Below, in pieces: positions 1 through 13,700 of a stretch of 64,000 bases of DNA. The DNA lies in contig NC_133299.1 of NCBI RefSeq assembly GCF_005239225.2, positions 1,988,967 to 2,052,966 on the forward strand, read 5' to 3'. The notes under the pieces were generated by a model. The model worked only from the letters and a program-made list of their open reading frames with translations, made no database searches and had not been told where the DNA came from. A program made the translations under genes and the position numbers. Positions within the stretch are counted from its first letter, which is position 1. Every line of letters starts with the position of its first letter. The DNA is from Populus alba. Its lineage: Eukaryota > Streptophyta > Magnoliopsida > Malpighiales > Salicaceae.

Positions 1-29
1 ACTGACACATGTTTCCTATTCTTCTATGA

Positions 30-2185
<2,156 letters not shown>

Positions 2186-4679
2186 GATCTGGAAGCACGC
2201 ACATCATTTATCATACAACTCGTTGCTCATGTTGGTGAAGTTATGTAGGCAACAAACAATCTGCTCACCTTTTGATTTTGTTCTGTAAGATATTGAGAAG
2301 AAGATTGCATTATGTAGTTTGGTTTTATATGCATTTGGAGTCATTTTCTCGTTTCTTCTCGATATATTTTCTATTTTACATTCGTGTTTAGATGATTTGT
2401 GAAGCTGGACATTATCACTTCTCTCGCAATTTGTTAGGGGTTTGACTGTTTGCCAATCGTAGCTTATGAATGGTAGACATGCTATGTTTCTTTAAGAATG
2501 CCATCTCCTCGACAAGTGAATGTGTAAAGGAAAAGAACTGTTAGTGATGTGGCCTAGGAATGTGGATCAGCCAGGATAGGGTTGCTGGTTAACTCTAATA
2601 ATAGGCGATTAGATTGCTTGATCAACTGAAGGATGGAAAAAAGATGCATCTAAACAAGGCGAACTAGGTGTTTAGGCAGTTGTACCCCTTTGTTTGGAAG
2701 GTAGAAATCCAGTTTTCTGTGTCAGAGCTGCCATGCCTGTGAACCCTGCCTTCAGGGTTTCTCAGGTCACATATTTTCCGGCCCTCGCAACTTCGTGCTC
2801 TGTTTCTGTCCTTACTTTCATAGGTATCTTTTAAAAGGGTAGCATCTGGCCTCTTTTCGAGTGATCAGGATGCAGTCAGCTACCTAGTTTTGTCTCCATC
2901 GTCAAAACTAGAAAATGCTGCCGTAGATTACATGTAATGATTCTTGCTATCAGTTTAGCAGCAGGGCCCTAGCTTGAAACCAACATGACTTGTTTACGGG
3001 CTGGGCTTCTTCATGAAGTGCCCAATTCTGAGATAGGGATGAAAAAGTTTCAAAGTATGAAACCATGCCTCTCCGTTTCATATCCGTTCTGATAAATACC
3101 CGTCATTTTGCAGAAATAGGTCCCTAGGTACGAGTCCCTCTTAAAATTTATCAAAGGTACTAAAATGTTTTAATAAGAAATATTAGGACTAAAAATCTTA
3201 ATTGGTGTCATATTTGTAAAAATTATTAAGTTTAAGGATTAAAGTAACTTTTTTCTTAGCAAACTCTTACGGCCAGTGGGTTAATGTTAGAAGCTAATTG
3301 TAAGCTTCATCAACTAGGTTTTAGGCTTCCGGGTATGGTGGTCTAAGTTGATATAAGGTTTTTTTTTTTTTAAAAAAAAAAAAAAAGAGAAAAAAACAAA
3401 ACAAGGTTATTTTAAAGAAAAAATGCAGAGTTTTTCCACTGACATGGTCGGGCAGGGTCAGGTCTTGGGTTAGTAAATTACCGGGTTGAATCAGATAATA
3501 CAAGTAGGGTTAGTAGGGCAAGAAAACTACTAACTAATAATAGCTAGGGGTCATGAATTTAATTTAGTTGGATGCATCCAGAAAGATCGTTCAAATAAAA
3601 TAATTAGTTCATCTAAAACTATTTTATTCTGTTGAGAAACAATTAATTAGTCTTATGAGTCCACCACGCCAATTAACTATTTACTAAAAGAACATCGCCT
3701 TGTATTGTTCATTCTCTTGTACCTCTGTGTGCCTGGCTCGTCCTTTTCTTTTCTTTTTTCCTAAGAAAATACTTGTTTTGGGCTATTGTTTTTTTTTTTT
3801 AATTTCATTCTTTTACATTTATTTTCACGTGCCTGATAATTTATTTTGGTTTATGTGTTAAATTATACTCGTATTGTGGGAAAAAAAAAAATCTTCTCAT
3901 TATATTGGTGCCTGTGATGTCAAAAACCTTATTTTGTGAAAAAATTATAGTTTAAACCTGTGATTTTTTACTTTTTCAGTTTTAGTATTTGTTTTTTATG
4001 GGTTTTATCTTTCACTATTAAAAAAAAATTTATTTTATATTTCAATCCCTAAACTTTAAGAGAAGAGATAGGGCTAAGAAAAAAAAGGAGAGAGAAAATC
4101 GTTGATATACTATATTTTAACATCCAAGAAACTGATTTTTATGTTGACAAGAAAAGCCTCATTGAAGTGTTGCTTACCATTCATGTCATAAAAAAAATGG
4201 ATATGGATTTAAAAAAAGTTGTTTACTTTATTTTGATTTTAGTTTTTTTGATAAATTTTCTTTGAAAAGTTAAGTCAGGTTTTGATCGGGTCAACCAAGT
4301 TATTGGTGAATCATCCAATTGACTAGATTCTAACATAACAACTCTTATTTGGTTTTATTTGAAACTCAACCCAATTCAAGGGATATTTTACTGGAACACC
4401 AAGTTGACCTACCACATTAAATTAGGTTTAATAACATTATCAAAACATTTCATGCAACAATGCTTATAAAACTAACCAATTACCAGTAAAGGAGGAAAAG
4501 TATTCTTCTTCGTAAGAAAACAACTCGGGTGAAATGCACTTACTTTATTGTTTATAAGAATAGTAAAGTAGATGTTCCTCCCCCCTTCATTTATCTTTTA
4601 ATTCAGTTTTGTTTTCCATTAATCTCATCTTTATTTTTCTTAATAGTATTCATTTGGTTTTTTTTTTTTGAAACGACCA

Positions 4680-5000
4680 AATTAACTGAGTCTTATTAAG
4701 TCAACTCCCGCACATTTTATTTTAAACTCAGGTTAGACAAGAAGTCGGGTCGGGTTGCTTTTAGACTGACTAAGTTAACTACATCATGTTGAGGAGACTC
4801 TCACACAGTTTAATTTAACACCTAGGTTAAGCAAGGAGCTAGGTTGGGAGATTTTTTTTGTTAATTTTATTATTTTTTTAACTTTATTTTATATTGTTTT
4901 ACTGATTGACTAGGTTATCTTTGAACCAATAAAATCAGCTAGGTTATATTTACACAATTTAATTATAAATTGAAGTTAGATAAAAAATTAGATTGAAAAT
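4680..5000. repeat. Degenerate tandem repeat, about three units
   Basis: Three diverged copies of a unit of about 110-125 bp begin near 4680, 4788 and 4910. The shared order is a taactgagt-like word, a tcaactc or gagactc word, cacannttnaattta, and a word resembling aggttagacaagaagt. Copies are too diverged to be a recent satellite. Read by eye only. Confidence 0.45.
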
Positions 5001-5394
5001 TTTAAAGTTGACCCGTTGAATTGAATTAAATTTAATAATAATTTTAATTTTTTTATAATTTAAAGATTTATTATTATTTATTATGCTAGAAAAGTTTTTT
5101 TTTTATTCCGCGGTATAGTGTAGTATAAACGAGTACTAGAATGAGGAAGAAAGAAACGGGATAGTGGTCAAAGGCTTTATGGTCTAGCGTAGTCAACGGT
5201 TATTAATGATCTCAACCTCCACGAGCCCATTTCGTTTTGGCGGTAGAATCAATGAATCATGTGTCTATGGCAAGTTAACAAATGCTTTTCTTTTTCGATC
5301 AATGAATAATCTCACTCACAAATAGTCTTGAAGGTTCATTGGACGTCAAGAAACTGAAAATATTTTGGACAGTCTTTTTATGGAGAGTCTAACT

Positions 5395-5575
5395 GTTGTT
5401 AAGATATTGTTTTATAATATGGTTAAAATCATGTTTTTTAAAAAATTAAAATTATTTTTTATATATTTTTAAATCGTTTTAATATATTAATATTAAAAAA
5501 AATTTTTAAAAATAAAAAAAATATTATTTTAATAAATTTTCAAATAAAAAACATTTTAAAACAAAACCGCTCCCA
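5395..5575. repeat. MITE-like dispersed repeat copy
   Basis: Diverged member of the roughly 200-bp AT-rich family seen best at 62356-62577. It carries the internal core tcgttttaatatattaatatt followed by A/T runs, then an aaaacattttaaaacaaaaccgc-like end and cccatactt. No coding capacity. Confidence 0.4.
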
Positions 5576-7040
5576 TACTTTTAAACATCAAAACTTATTA
5601 AATGGTCATAACTAGTATGCCATCATGTGTTATAATGAATTGAAAACTTATCTAAATCTATCAAAAGGAAAAAAAAAAAAAGAAGAGAGAGAAAGAGAAA
5701 AAGAAATTCTATTATCTACATTTTATTCATCCCTCCATGTACCATGTGAGTGATCATCTTTCCAAAACAAGTTAAGAGAAAAGTGATGCCTATTAATTGC
5801 ATTCAAATTCAGTATTTAGCAATGATAATTACTTTCAAATAAGACGTTTAATTAGTAATGGAGGAGTGTTAATTAGATTTACTCTCTAACTCACTCATTT
5901 TTCAACAAGAATACTTTTTTGAAAAATCCTACGATGTTCAAGTTGTAGCTATTGGATACTTACAGTGCAGACGAGAGATTAACACAAAGACAACATAGAA
6001 AAGAGATATTGTATCCCCACAAAGAGTTATAAGAATTTCTTCTCTTTTTAAATTTTCCTTTTTCTCGTTTCTCTTTTCTATTTATATTTATTTAAGTATT
6101 CAGTAAAACAACGTGAGTATCATCAAATATTTTTCTCATGGTTCAATGCATTAGTATCAAAATTTGATATATGATAGGAAATAACTTGAGATAATCAAGC
6201 GTATTTTGTTTTTAGAATGAAACAATTAAGCATAGTTCTTACAATTATTACTGTTTCTCACATATAGAGTTATAATTACTCTCAAGGCCAGTTAGGAAAT
6301 CCTAGAAAGATTGGATTTGAAAAGGAAACCAGAAAATATTTGTTTACAAAAAATCAACCTTAGAAAATAAATTAACTTCAATAAGTATGATTACCACTTT
6401 TATCCCCCCCAAAAAAAAATTATTTGAGTCTAAATATCTTCTTATAGATATGGGGATCAAGAATTGAATATGAGTGCTTAAATTTTCTCCCTTAGCCTCA
6501 AGTTTAACCATTTACCATGTAGTATTTAGTTATTTATAGAAGAAGATTTTAATTTAACCTTGGTTTTAAGTTTAATTAATGGATGATTGAAGAGTAACCA
6601 AAAAAAAAAAGAAATGGGAATTTAATGTGGAATTGGTAATTAATTTATATTTTTTTATATTAACTTTAATACTTAAAGGTCTTTCACAAAAAAAATGAAG
6701 TCAAATTAAAAAGCAAAATGATGTGAAAAGGAGAGTTAGCAACCATGTACGCATTCCAAAGCCAAATATTCAGTACGTACCCTTAGAAGAAGAGGTGGAC
6801 TGATTCTCAAATCAAAGTTGTTTTTCCTCAGATCATTGCCCTAAAATTGGAAAAAGAACACCTTAACATCAATAAAGAGGGAAGAAAAGGAAACCCTAAA
6901 ATGAAAATTAAACATGAAGGACACAAGAAGTCAAAGGTCAAAACTATTCATTAGTTCCTTGCCATTTCTGCTCCTTAATGATACATGGAATATGAGATAT
7001 ATTTCCATGCATGGAGGATATGAAATCAGTTCTTCCTCCA

Positions 7041-7046
7041 TATATA
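7041..7046 (+). promoter_or_regulatory. Probable TATA box of the C2H2 zinc-finger gene
   Basis: A clean TATATA sits in a C-rich context about 90 bp upstream of the ATG at 7130. That leaves a leader of about 55-60 nt if transcription starts some 30 bp downstream. Its position argues against the upstream in-frame ATG at 6914, which would precede the promoter. Confidence 0.5.
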
Positions 7047-7129
7047 CCCAACACCCTCATCTCTTTCAAAGCCACAAGCAAACTCAAACTCACTCCATTA
7101 GCATCAAACCCTTGCTATCAACTCTCGCC

Positions 7130-7702
7130 ATGTCTTCCACAGAGCAAAATAGTGCTGCAGAAAACATGAATAGTAATAGATCAAGACTTGATCTAAACCT
7201 AATGGATTTCTTTGAGGGAAACTCGATCGGAGAAAGGCGGATGTTCAAATGCAAGTACTGCAAGAACAAGTTCACCACTTCACAAGCACTAGGAGGTCAT
7301 CAAAATGCCCATAAACGTGAGAGAGCCATAGAGAAGAGGGACAAATTGCTGAGTGAGCATATGACTTATGTACCATACCCATTCTGGGACATGGCAATAA
7401 GATCTCCCATGCATTATTCTTCTCTTGGAAAGAGCCTAGGGGTTGATTCGAGTTCTATGATTCATAAGCCCTATAGCCATTGGTTCAGTGGTGGTTTTGG
7501 ACAGGCCGGTGGACGGCGTTACGGGGGGCCATCAAGGCCACTTTTTATGAACCATCAACCTAGCTCGTCCCATATGCAAAATGGAGGGCTGCAGCCTATG
7601 CCTAGCAATATCCTTACAAATGGCAACCATACTGGGGGCTCTAGCGCTTCAAATAATCAGAAGGAAGAAGGGCCAAGACTTGAGTTGTCGCTTAAACTTT
7701 AA
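7130..7702 (+). CDS. Single C2H2 zinc-finger transcriptional repressor with EAR motifs
   Basis: Intronless gene for a 190-residue protein. It has one plant-type finger, [21 protein letters not shown], with the QALGGH signature that contacts DNA, at about residues 39-60. An N-terminal DLNL motif (about residue 20) and the C-terminal LELSLKL are both EAR repression motifs that recruit TOPLESS-type corepressors. A conserved middle block ([17 protein letters not shown]) resembles the ZFP1/ZFP3/ZFP4/ZFP7 group of small nuclear C2H2 proteins, and the KNUCKLES type is related. The frame is open back to an ATG at 6914, but the start at 7130 is preferred because of the TATA box at 7041 and because the 72 extra residues look like untranslated leader. 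Likely role: a repressor in organ or trichome development or hormone response. The exact orthologue is not decided. Confidence 0.88.
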   Translation: MSSTEQNSAAENMNSNRSRLDLNLMDFFEGNSIGERRMFKCKYCKNKFTTSQALGGHQNAHKRERAIEKRDKLLSEHMTYVPYPFWDMAIRSPMHYSSLGKSLGVDSSSMIHKPYSHWFSGGFGQAGGRRYGGPSRPLFMNHQPSSSHMQNGGLQPMPSNILTNGNHTGGSSASNNQKEEGPRLELSLKL

Positions 7703-10550
7703 TTAGCCATTTCTTTAGCCATTAATAAGCATTACATGCATGTTAAGTTATACTTTCTTCGATGATACTTTTCTATTTCATTTTAAAGCCCGTTGTCTTG
7801 AGGTACACAATCTCCTTCTCAAAAAGCTTTGTTCCTTCCTTTCACGTGAGGTTTTTCCTTCTTTGAGAGTTTGATATTGTTTTCATCTTGACGATTTTAT
7901 AATTTCAGAAGAGGAGAATCTGGCAAACAGTGCACCAGTTAAAAAAAAGAAAGACATATTGTTATTAAGGGAAATTAACCTGACTACTCGATCTCCTACC
8001 AAGAAAGGAATACGCGAACTTAATTAATGAAAAAATCCTGAAATATTATAGTTTTTTCATTATAATTAATTTAATGTTCAGAGTGCCCTTATACCGTCAA
8101 GCAACAGTGTCAACTTATAGCTAATAATCACAAATTAAATTACACTACCAAAAACAAGAATAATAAGTTTAGTTAGTTAGATTAGTCCACCGCATTGATG
8201 GTGATTTGAGCCAATTTACTGGTAGTAATACAAGCTCATAAACACTTGGTTGGTTAATTTTTTTTCCAATTAAGAGTAACTACTTGGTTAATTACATATC
8301 AGAATGGCTCTTGTCCACTCAAAGAAAATGAAACCCATCATAATAATTATTTATAAATTCTATTTTTTTATAATAAAAAAAAAAGCCAGGGATCAATGTA
8401 CCGAAATTACCACAATTTGTTATGATTTTGACTACTAGGGTTTAGGGAAGTAAGAATTTCGACGTGAGGGTGCCAAAGTATAAAGATATATAATATATGT
8501 GCATATCTTTTATTGTGATCGACATGCATAAAGATATATTCCAAGCAAGTGTCTTATGAATATCAATATCCTTTTCAAATGGCCTTAATTTTTCACATCA
8601 TGTTTTATATAATTTGTGAAAAGTAACTCTTAATTTTCAGTCATAATTTAAAAGTTATTTTTTTTTATAAATAATTTATGATAAAAATAAGTTAAGTTCA
8701 AAATATTATGTTCAAAACAAAAGCCTAAATCAATTAGTAAAATTCTTACCAAACTAAAACTTAATTTTAATTAATAATTTATTAACAACTATTACATATA
8801 AGCCGTAATTAGAGAAGGAAAAATATATAAAAAGTAGATGGATAAAACATTCATAAACAACGCGAACACTTATATTTACTAAAAAAAAAAAAAAGTTTGA
8901 AATATGCAAGTTAAAGATACTTGTACTCGTCAATTGTTAATTAACTTTTTTTTATTAGGATTGTTAATTAGATGATCATTTTTTATTCGGTTTGATTTTT
9001 ATATAAAAAAAAATAACCAAATCAGTTTTGATTCGGTTCGGTTATTTTAGCACAAAAACCAATTTAAATTGATTTGGCTCGGTTTTTTTCTAGTTCAGTT
9101 CGGGTTTTTCGGTTTCAAACTTACAAAACCGAACCAGTCGTTTTTTAAAAATTCTGATTGATTTTTTTTCAGAGTTTGATTTTTTCAATTATTATTTTTT
9201 ATGTTCTCATTTTAATTGATTTTTTAATTTTTTTAGTTAATTCTAGTAAAAACTAGTAAAGGATTTATTCCACAAGTTCTTGTGGTGGCTTGTACTATAT
9301 ATATACTCTATCATTTAGATGAGATCATCCATATCGTTTTTATGAGTTTTTTTTTCTTTCTTTTTTTATTTTTACAAATATTATTTTTTTGACAACTAAT
9401 AATAATTAAGCTATTATACAAAAACATTACAAATATTACTTTAATAGGTACTGCGATATCTAAAATATTTCAATTCTTTAAATCATGAATAATGTATGAT
9501 TGGTTATTAAAAAATTACAAATAAATTATCTTGTACTTTTAACATTATTCCATTACTAATGCTTGTATTGGATGAATGGCACAAATTATATATCATGTGA
9601 AGTCGATACATGTTACTGGAATTCTTCAATTTATTTATTTTTCATTTGAACCTTTTCTCTTTGTTTCAAATAGAAATTTCACAGAAATAAATAACAATAT
9701 CCAATAATTAATTATATTTAACAAACACATAAACAACAATGTGATGAATGACCAATAATCAAATATAACAATTTAAAACACAATAAAAAACAACACTTAT
9801 TCAGAAATACATCGAATAAAAATACTAAAAGAAAATTACTTATGAATTCTTAATCTTAAAACTACAAATTGCTTGAAATAAAGGAATATAATCTTCATAT
9901 GCCTCTAGAAAAAAAACTAAATCAAGTATATAAATATTCACATAACCATAACTAACAAAACTAAATTACTAGAATTAGATTCCAAATATTTAGGTGAAGA
10001 TTTTGTGGAATGAGCTATTCTGAGTCTAGTAAATTGACATGAATCTACTATTTAAACCCTAATATTCATAATTTTAATTTAAAATAGTTTTTGATATTGT
10101 CTTGGTCAAATTCAAATTACCAGCAAGTTAACCCATCACCTAATTAAATAGGACAAATCTAATTCAAATCTAAACAAGTTAAAATTATTTTTTTAATAAT
10201 AAAATAATATTTTTTAATTAAAAAAATTTAATAACTTGATGTCTTAATCAAATCAAGTCTTGGGTCAGATTAACAACTATAATACTCAATGTACAGTCCA
10301 AGATAAGATTCATTGGGCTTTTCTCTTTACCTACTACTTTACTAAGAATCTGGATGGAATGGCACCGACCCTATTTGGTGTGTCAAATAACGTGAACGCC
10401 CGACAACGTGTAAGCAGCGAGCCTCCTCTCATAAAAACTACACACCTTCTGAGTCTTCACGTAACGAATCCCAAACCCTCACAGATTTCCTTGACAAAAC
10501 AGTCACTCCTACTCTCCTCCAAAATCTTAATAAGAAAAATCCAATCAAAA
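7703..10550. other. Spacer with AT-rich sequence and a cggttcggtt-type repeat
   Basis: Apart from the likely 3' UTR of the zinc-finger gene (to about 7900), the stretch is AT-rich and shows no gene. A decayed dispersed repeat lies at 8975-9160. From about 10360 the sequence becomes less AT-rich and pyrimidine-rich, which fits the promoter and 5' leader of the following MED15-like gene. The short open frame at 10260-10568 crosses this promoter region and has no recognisable product. Confidence 0.55.
8975..9160. repeat. Dispersed repeat containing cggttcggtt words
   Basis: Several copies of ttcggttcggtt, ttcggttt and aaaaccgaacc occur within 190 bp, in both orientations, with T/A runs between. 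A related block lies at 45855-46110. Such sequence is common in eudicot spacers and is non-coding here. Confidence 0.45.
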
Positions 10551-10649
10551 CAAATCTATATACATTAACGAATCCCCGCACTCGTCTCCCGCTTCAAAGA
10601 ACAAAAGGGTCACCTGCACCATCTTTTGTTTCTCTTCTAAAACCCATCT

Positions 10650-10771
10650 GTAAGGGTTTTTCTGTTTTTTTTCCTGTTATCTAGACTGGATCTTTTTCTC
10701 TCTCTTGTTTCGAATCTGTTGTTATATTATCTCATGTATATTTGTGTTTCTGTGTGTGCGTTTCTTTCCAG
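10650..10771 (+). other. Probable intron in the 5' UTR of the MED15-like gene
   Basis: A donor (ctgtaaggg, GT at 10650) and a pyrimidine-rich acceptor (tttctttccag, AG at 10770-10771) bracket 122 bp just before the ATG at 10796. A TATATA at 10557-10562 could be the TATA box. Inference from motifs only; no transcript data. Confidence 0.45.
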
Positions 10772-10795
10772 GTTCTTTTGGTGGGGGGGTTTTGC

Positions 10796-13700
10796 ATGAT
10801 GGAGGACAAAAGTTTTAAGGGTTTAAAAGTTGAAGGGATGAAAAGTCAAAGAGAGGATTGGAGAGCGGAATTGACATCTGAAGTCAGAAAGAAAGTTGTC
10901 GAAAAGATGTACGCTTTTTTTTCTTTTTAATTTATTGATTAAGGTTTATTTATTTGTTTGTTTGTTTGATTACATGAATAGGGTACTAAGTTGATGTCTT
11001 CTTGTTTTACATCTTGTGGGGATTTTTAAGTATTTTTGGGAATTGGGATAATAAGAAGTGAGTTGGAATAGTTGTCTCTGGTTGATTGGTTACCAGTTGG
11101 AGTTTCAGCATCGCATGTCGTATGCTTGGAAGTTTTTTTCTATCGTGAGTTATTGATATGTCAGACACCGGGTCAAACGTCAGGTTGAGGCCACGATCAG
11201 AAGTTGAAGCATCTGGTCATGGTAGACACGGCGTAAACGAAAACATCTGGTCAATGATCGACTAAATGTTTCCACACTGGGTCATCTAGTCAATCTTTCA
11301 CTAAAAATTAACATTGATATGTCAGTACCTGCTGAGTTATCAAAATTACCAAAGAAATTTGAGGAAAGGTATGTTAAGATCAATGTATCTGGTTTCGTGA
11401 AGAAGCTCGCTTCGGGATCGCTTCTCCTTTGCAGTTTTTGTCCCTGGTTTGATATAAAATACCAATGTGTTTCCAATTATTTTAAACTACAAGTTTATGC
11501 TGTCTTGATTTTAAATTAAGTATCATGTCACAGGATGCTTCTTGAGAATTACATATCAACAATTGTTACTCCGATAAACTTGTTATTTACTCATTTCAAA
11601 TGCTAAACTTTCATGATATGTTAGTTATGAAAGGAGGAACTTTTTATTGAGTTTGTGCTTTCTTGCTATGACATGATAGACTGGGAAACTTGAAAGACCA
11701 CTTCAAGATGCAGGCTTCTTCTGATCCTGAATTTCTAAATCGGCTAAGGAACATTGCTGTGCAATTTGAAGATAAGACATTCAGAAATTCAGCAACACAG
11801 GTAGTCATATTAATCAAATTTCAAACGCCACTTGACCAATCTTCTGTGTGCAAAATGTTGATTACTTATCGGTTCGGGCTGTGCTCTCGGAAGTATATGC
11901 TGTTAACTTTTTCGGCGATCTTTTTCTCTATCAGCCATAATTTGGTGACAGTGATGTTCTATTTAATTTCCTTTGCTGTCAATTGTCCACAGGATTTTTA
12001 CTTGGCAAACCATTAATGGAGAAAATATTATATTTATTTCATCATCTTTTATTTCCTCCATGTTTCAGTTTCTATCAGTATAATTGATTGTTTTTTCCTA
12101 TGTAAATATCTTCACGATATTCATTCCGAACTGTCGAAATCTTCCACAGCTTCTTATCCATTTCTTATATCCCTTGAGTTGTTTAACCTGATTATTGAAA
12201 TATGATTCCATAGATACATAAATTAGCTGCTATTATTATGTTATTTGGTTTTATTTTGTTATTACTTTCCTATTATTAATTCTTTAATATGGTTTTTGGC
12301 TCATCAAGTTTCCTTTGTGTCAATTGTTCATTCTTCGGTCTCTTCTTTGTTTCTCAGGGAAGTTATGCTTATACAATAGGTAAGAAGATGGGCTCATTTG
12401 GTACCATAAAGTCTGAAGCTTCCCAGACAACAGGTAAAAATCCCTCAGGTTGTTTTAAGGAGTCGGACTTAATACCCAATTCAGTATTATTATGCCTGTA
12501 GAAAGCATGAGAATTACAGTGGTTTAAATGCTCTTGAAATGAACAAGTAGAAACAAGATGACAAGTTACAGTTCCAAAAATTTTGTGTAACAGAACGCAA
12601 CAATTTTGCGTCTGCCATTCGTTTTGCTTGTTATATTTTCTCTTGCTTTTCTTCTTTGTATGCTAGAGCCCTTATTAGTTTTAACCCAAATATGCACAAA
12701 ACTCTTGCAGAAGTACAGACTGCACTGTTCTTTGTTTTAGAAGCTACAGCATTTTTAGGCGCTACTTTTCTGTATATAATGAGATTGATTTGAAGGAACT
12801 ATAACTATTGATTTAACCTATTCTTTTCTGTCACAGGTCTAAGTCAGACCTCAGTTGTAAATGATGTTGGTCAAAGCTCGGAGACAAATGCTATAGCACA
12901 ATTTTCCCAATATTTGGTTGAACAAAATATGCAACCAAATATGTCTCCTGATTTTCAGAGTGAGGTGCCGGGAAGCCAGTCTTCAGATGAGAAGCTGATG
13001 TACCAGTTACAACAGCAGGAGTTTCAGGATCAAATTCTGAAGGATAAGGTCCAGAGTATTAGTAACAGGTTCGCCATCCAACCTGACATTCATAACCGCC
13101 AACCTCATCAGCGGCAGAAGCATGTTACATCACAGACTACTCAGAATCTATATTCTCAGCCACCATCAGCATCACCACAATACCAGCAATCATCATTTGC
13201 ACTGCCATCAAATAGCACAATGTTTCAACAGAATCAACAACTCAGGCAGCAGCATGATGCTTCAGAGCAGCGACAGTGGTGGATGCCCCAACAAAACGTT
13301 TTACCATCATTCCAGCAGCCCCTAGGCCAACAACGAGATGTTTCTGAAATTCAGCATCAGCAAAAACTGGCTGGACCACAATCAATTATCTTGAATTCTC
13401 AATTGCATCAGAGTTCAAGCCACATGATTCAACAACAAGGGGTTACGGCTTCCGAACAGAAAGTCCAGAAAATCACACAGCCAGTTCAGTCGCATCAGAT
13501 TCTGGGTTCTCAAAAACAAAGTGGCTTGTCGCAAGAAGAGATCCAACCAAGACCTCAAACTTCAGCGTCCTTTCATCAGGAAAGGAGCATTACTGATCAG
13601 CAGAAGCTTTTTCAGTCACATAGGTCATTTGCTGGGTCCTCATCAGGTATCAGCTTCTTCCAAAGTTTACTCATGTTTGCAGGATTTGTTAAATATTTCA

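Larger units (their letters stand above)
2186..6900. other. Spacer: RPT3 3' UTR, then AT-rich intergenic DNA
   Basis: The first 200-400 bases after the RPT3 stop are presumably its 3' UTR. From about 3100 the sequence becomes AT-rich with long A and T runs; at 3359-3386 a T run is followed directly by an A run, which could fold as a hairpin. Decayed repeats lie at 3115-3260, 4680-5000 and 5395-5575. No open frame with family resemblance or coding-like composition was found on either strand. Confidence 0.6.

Noticed and set aside
6914..7129. Upstream in-frame ATG of the zinc-finger gene
   Set aside because: It precedes the TATA box at 7041 and would add residues unlike the family; ATG 7130 is preferred.
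8566..8575. Second occurrence of ATATCCTTTT, the U12 donor word
   Set aside because: It is in a spacer with no branch site or exon around it; chance occurrence in AT-rich DNA.
10260..10568. 102-codon open frame before the MED15-like gene
   Set aside because: It crosses the probable promoter and leader, has no family features, and the MED15 frame with KIX signature starts downstream at 10796.
11282..11519. Open frames on both strands in intron 1 of the MED15-like gene ([14 protein letters not shown] on the plus strand)
   Set aside because: Direct splicing of exon 1 (to 10908) with exon 2 (from 11680) gives an unbroken KIX sequence, so an extra exon is not needed.
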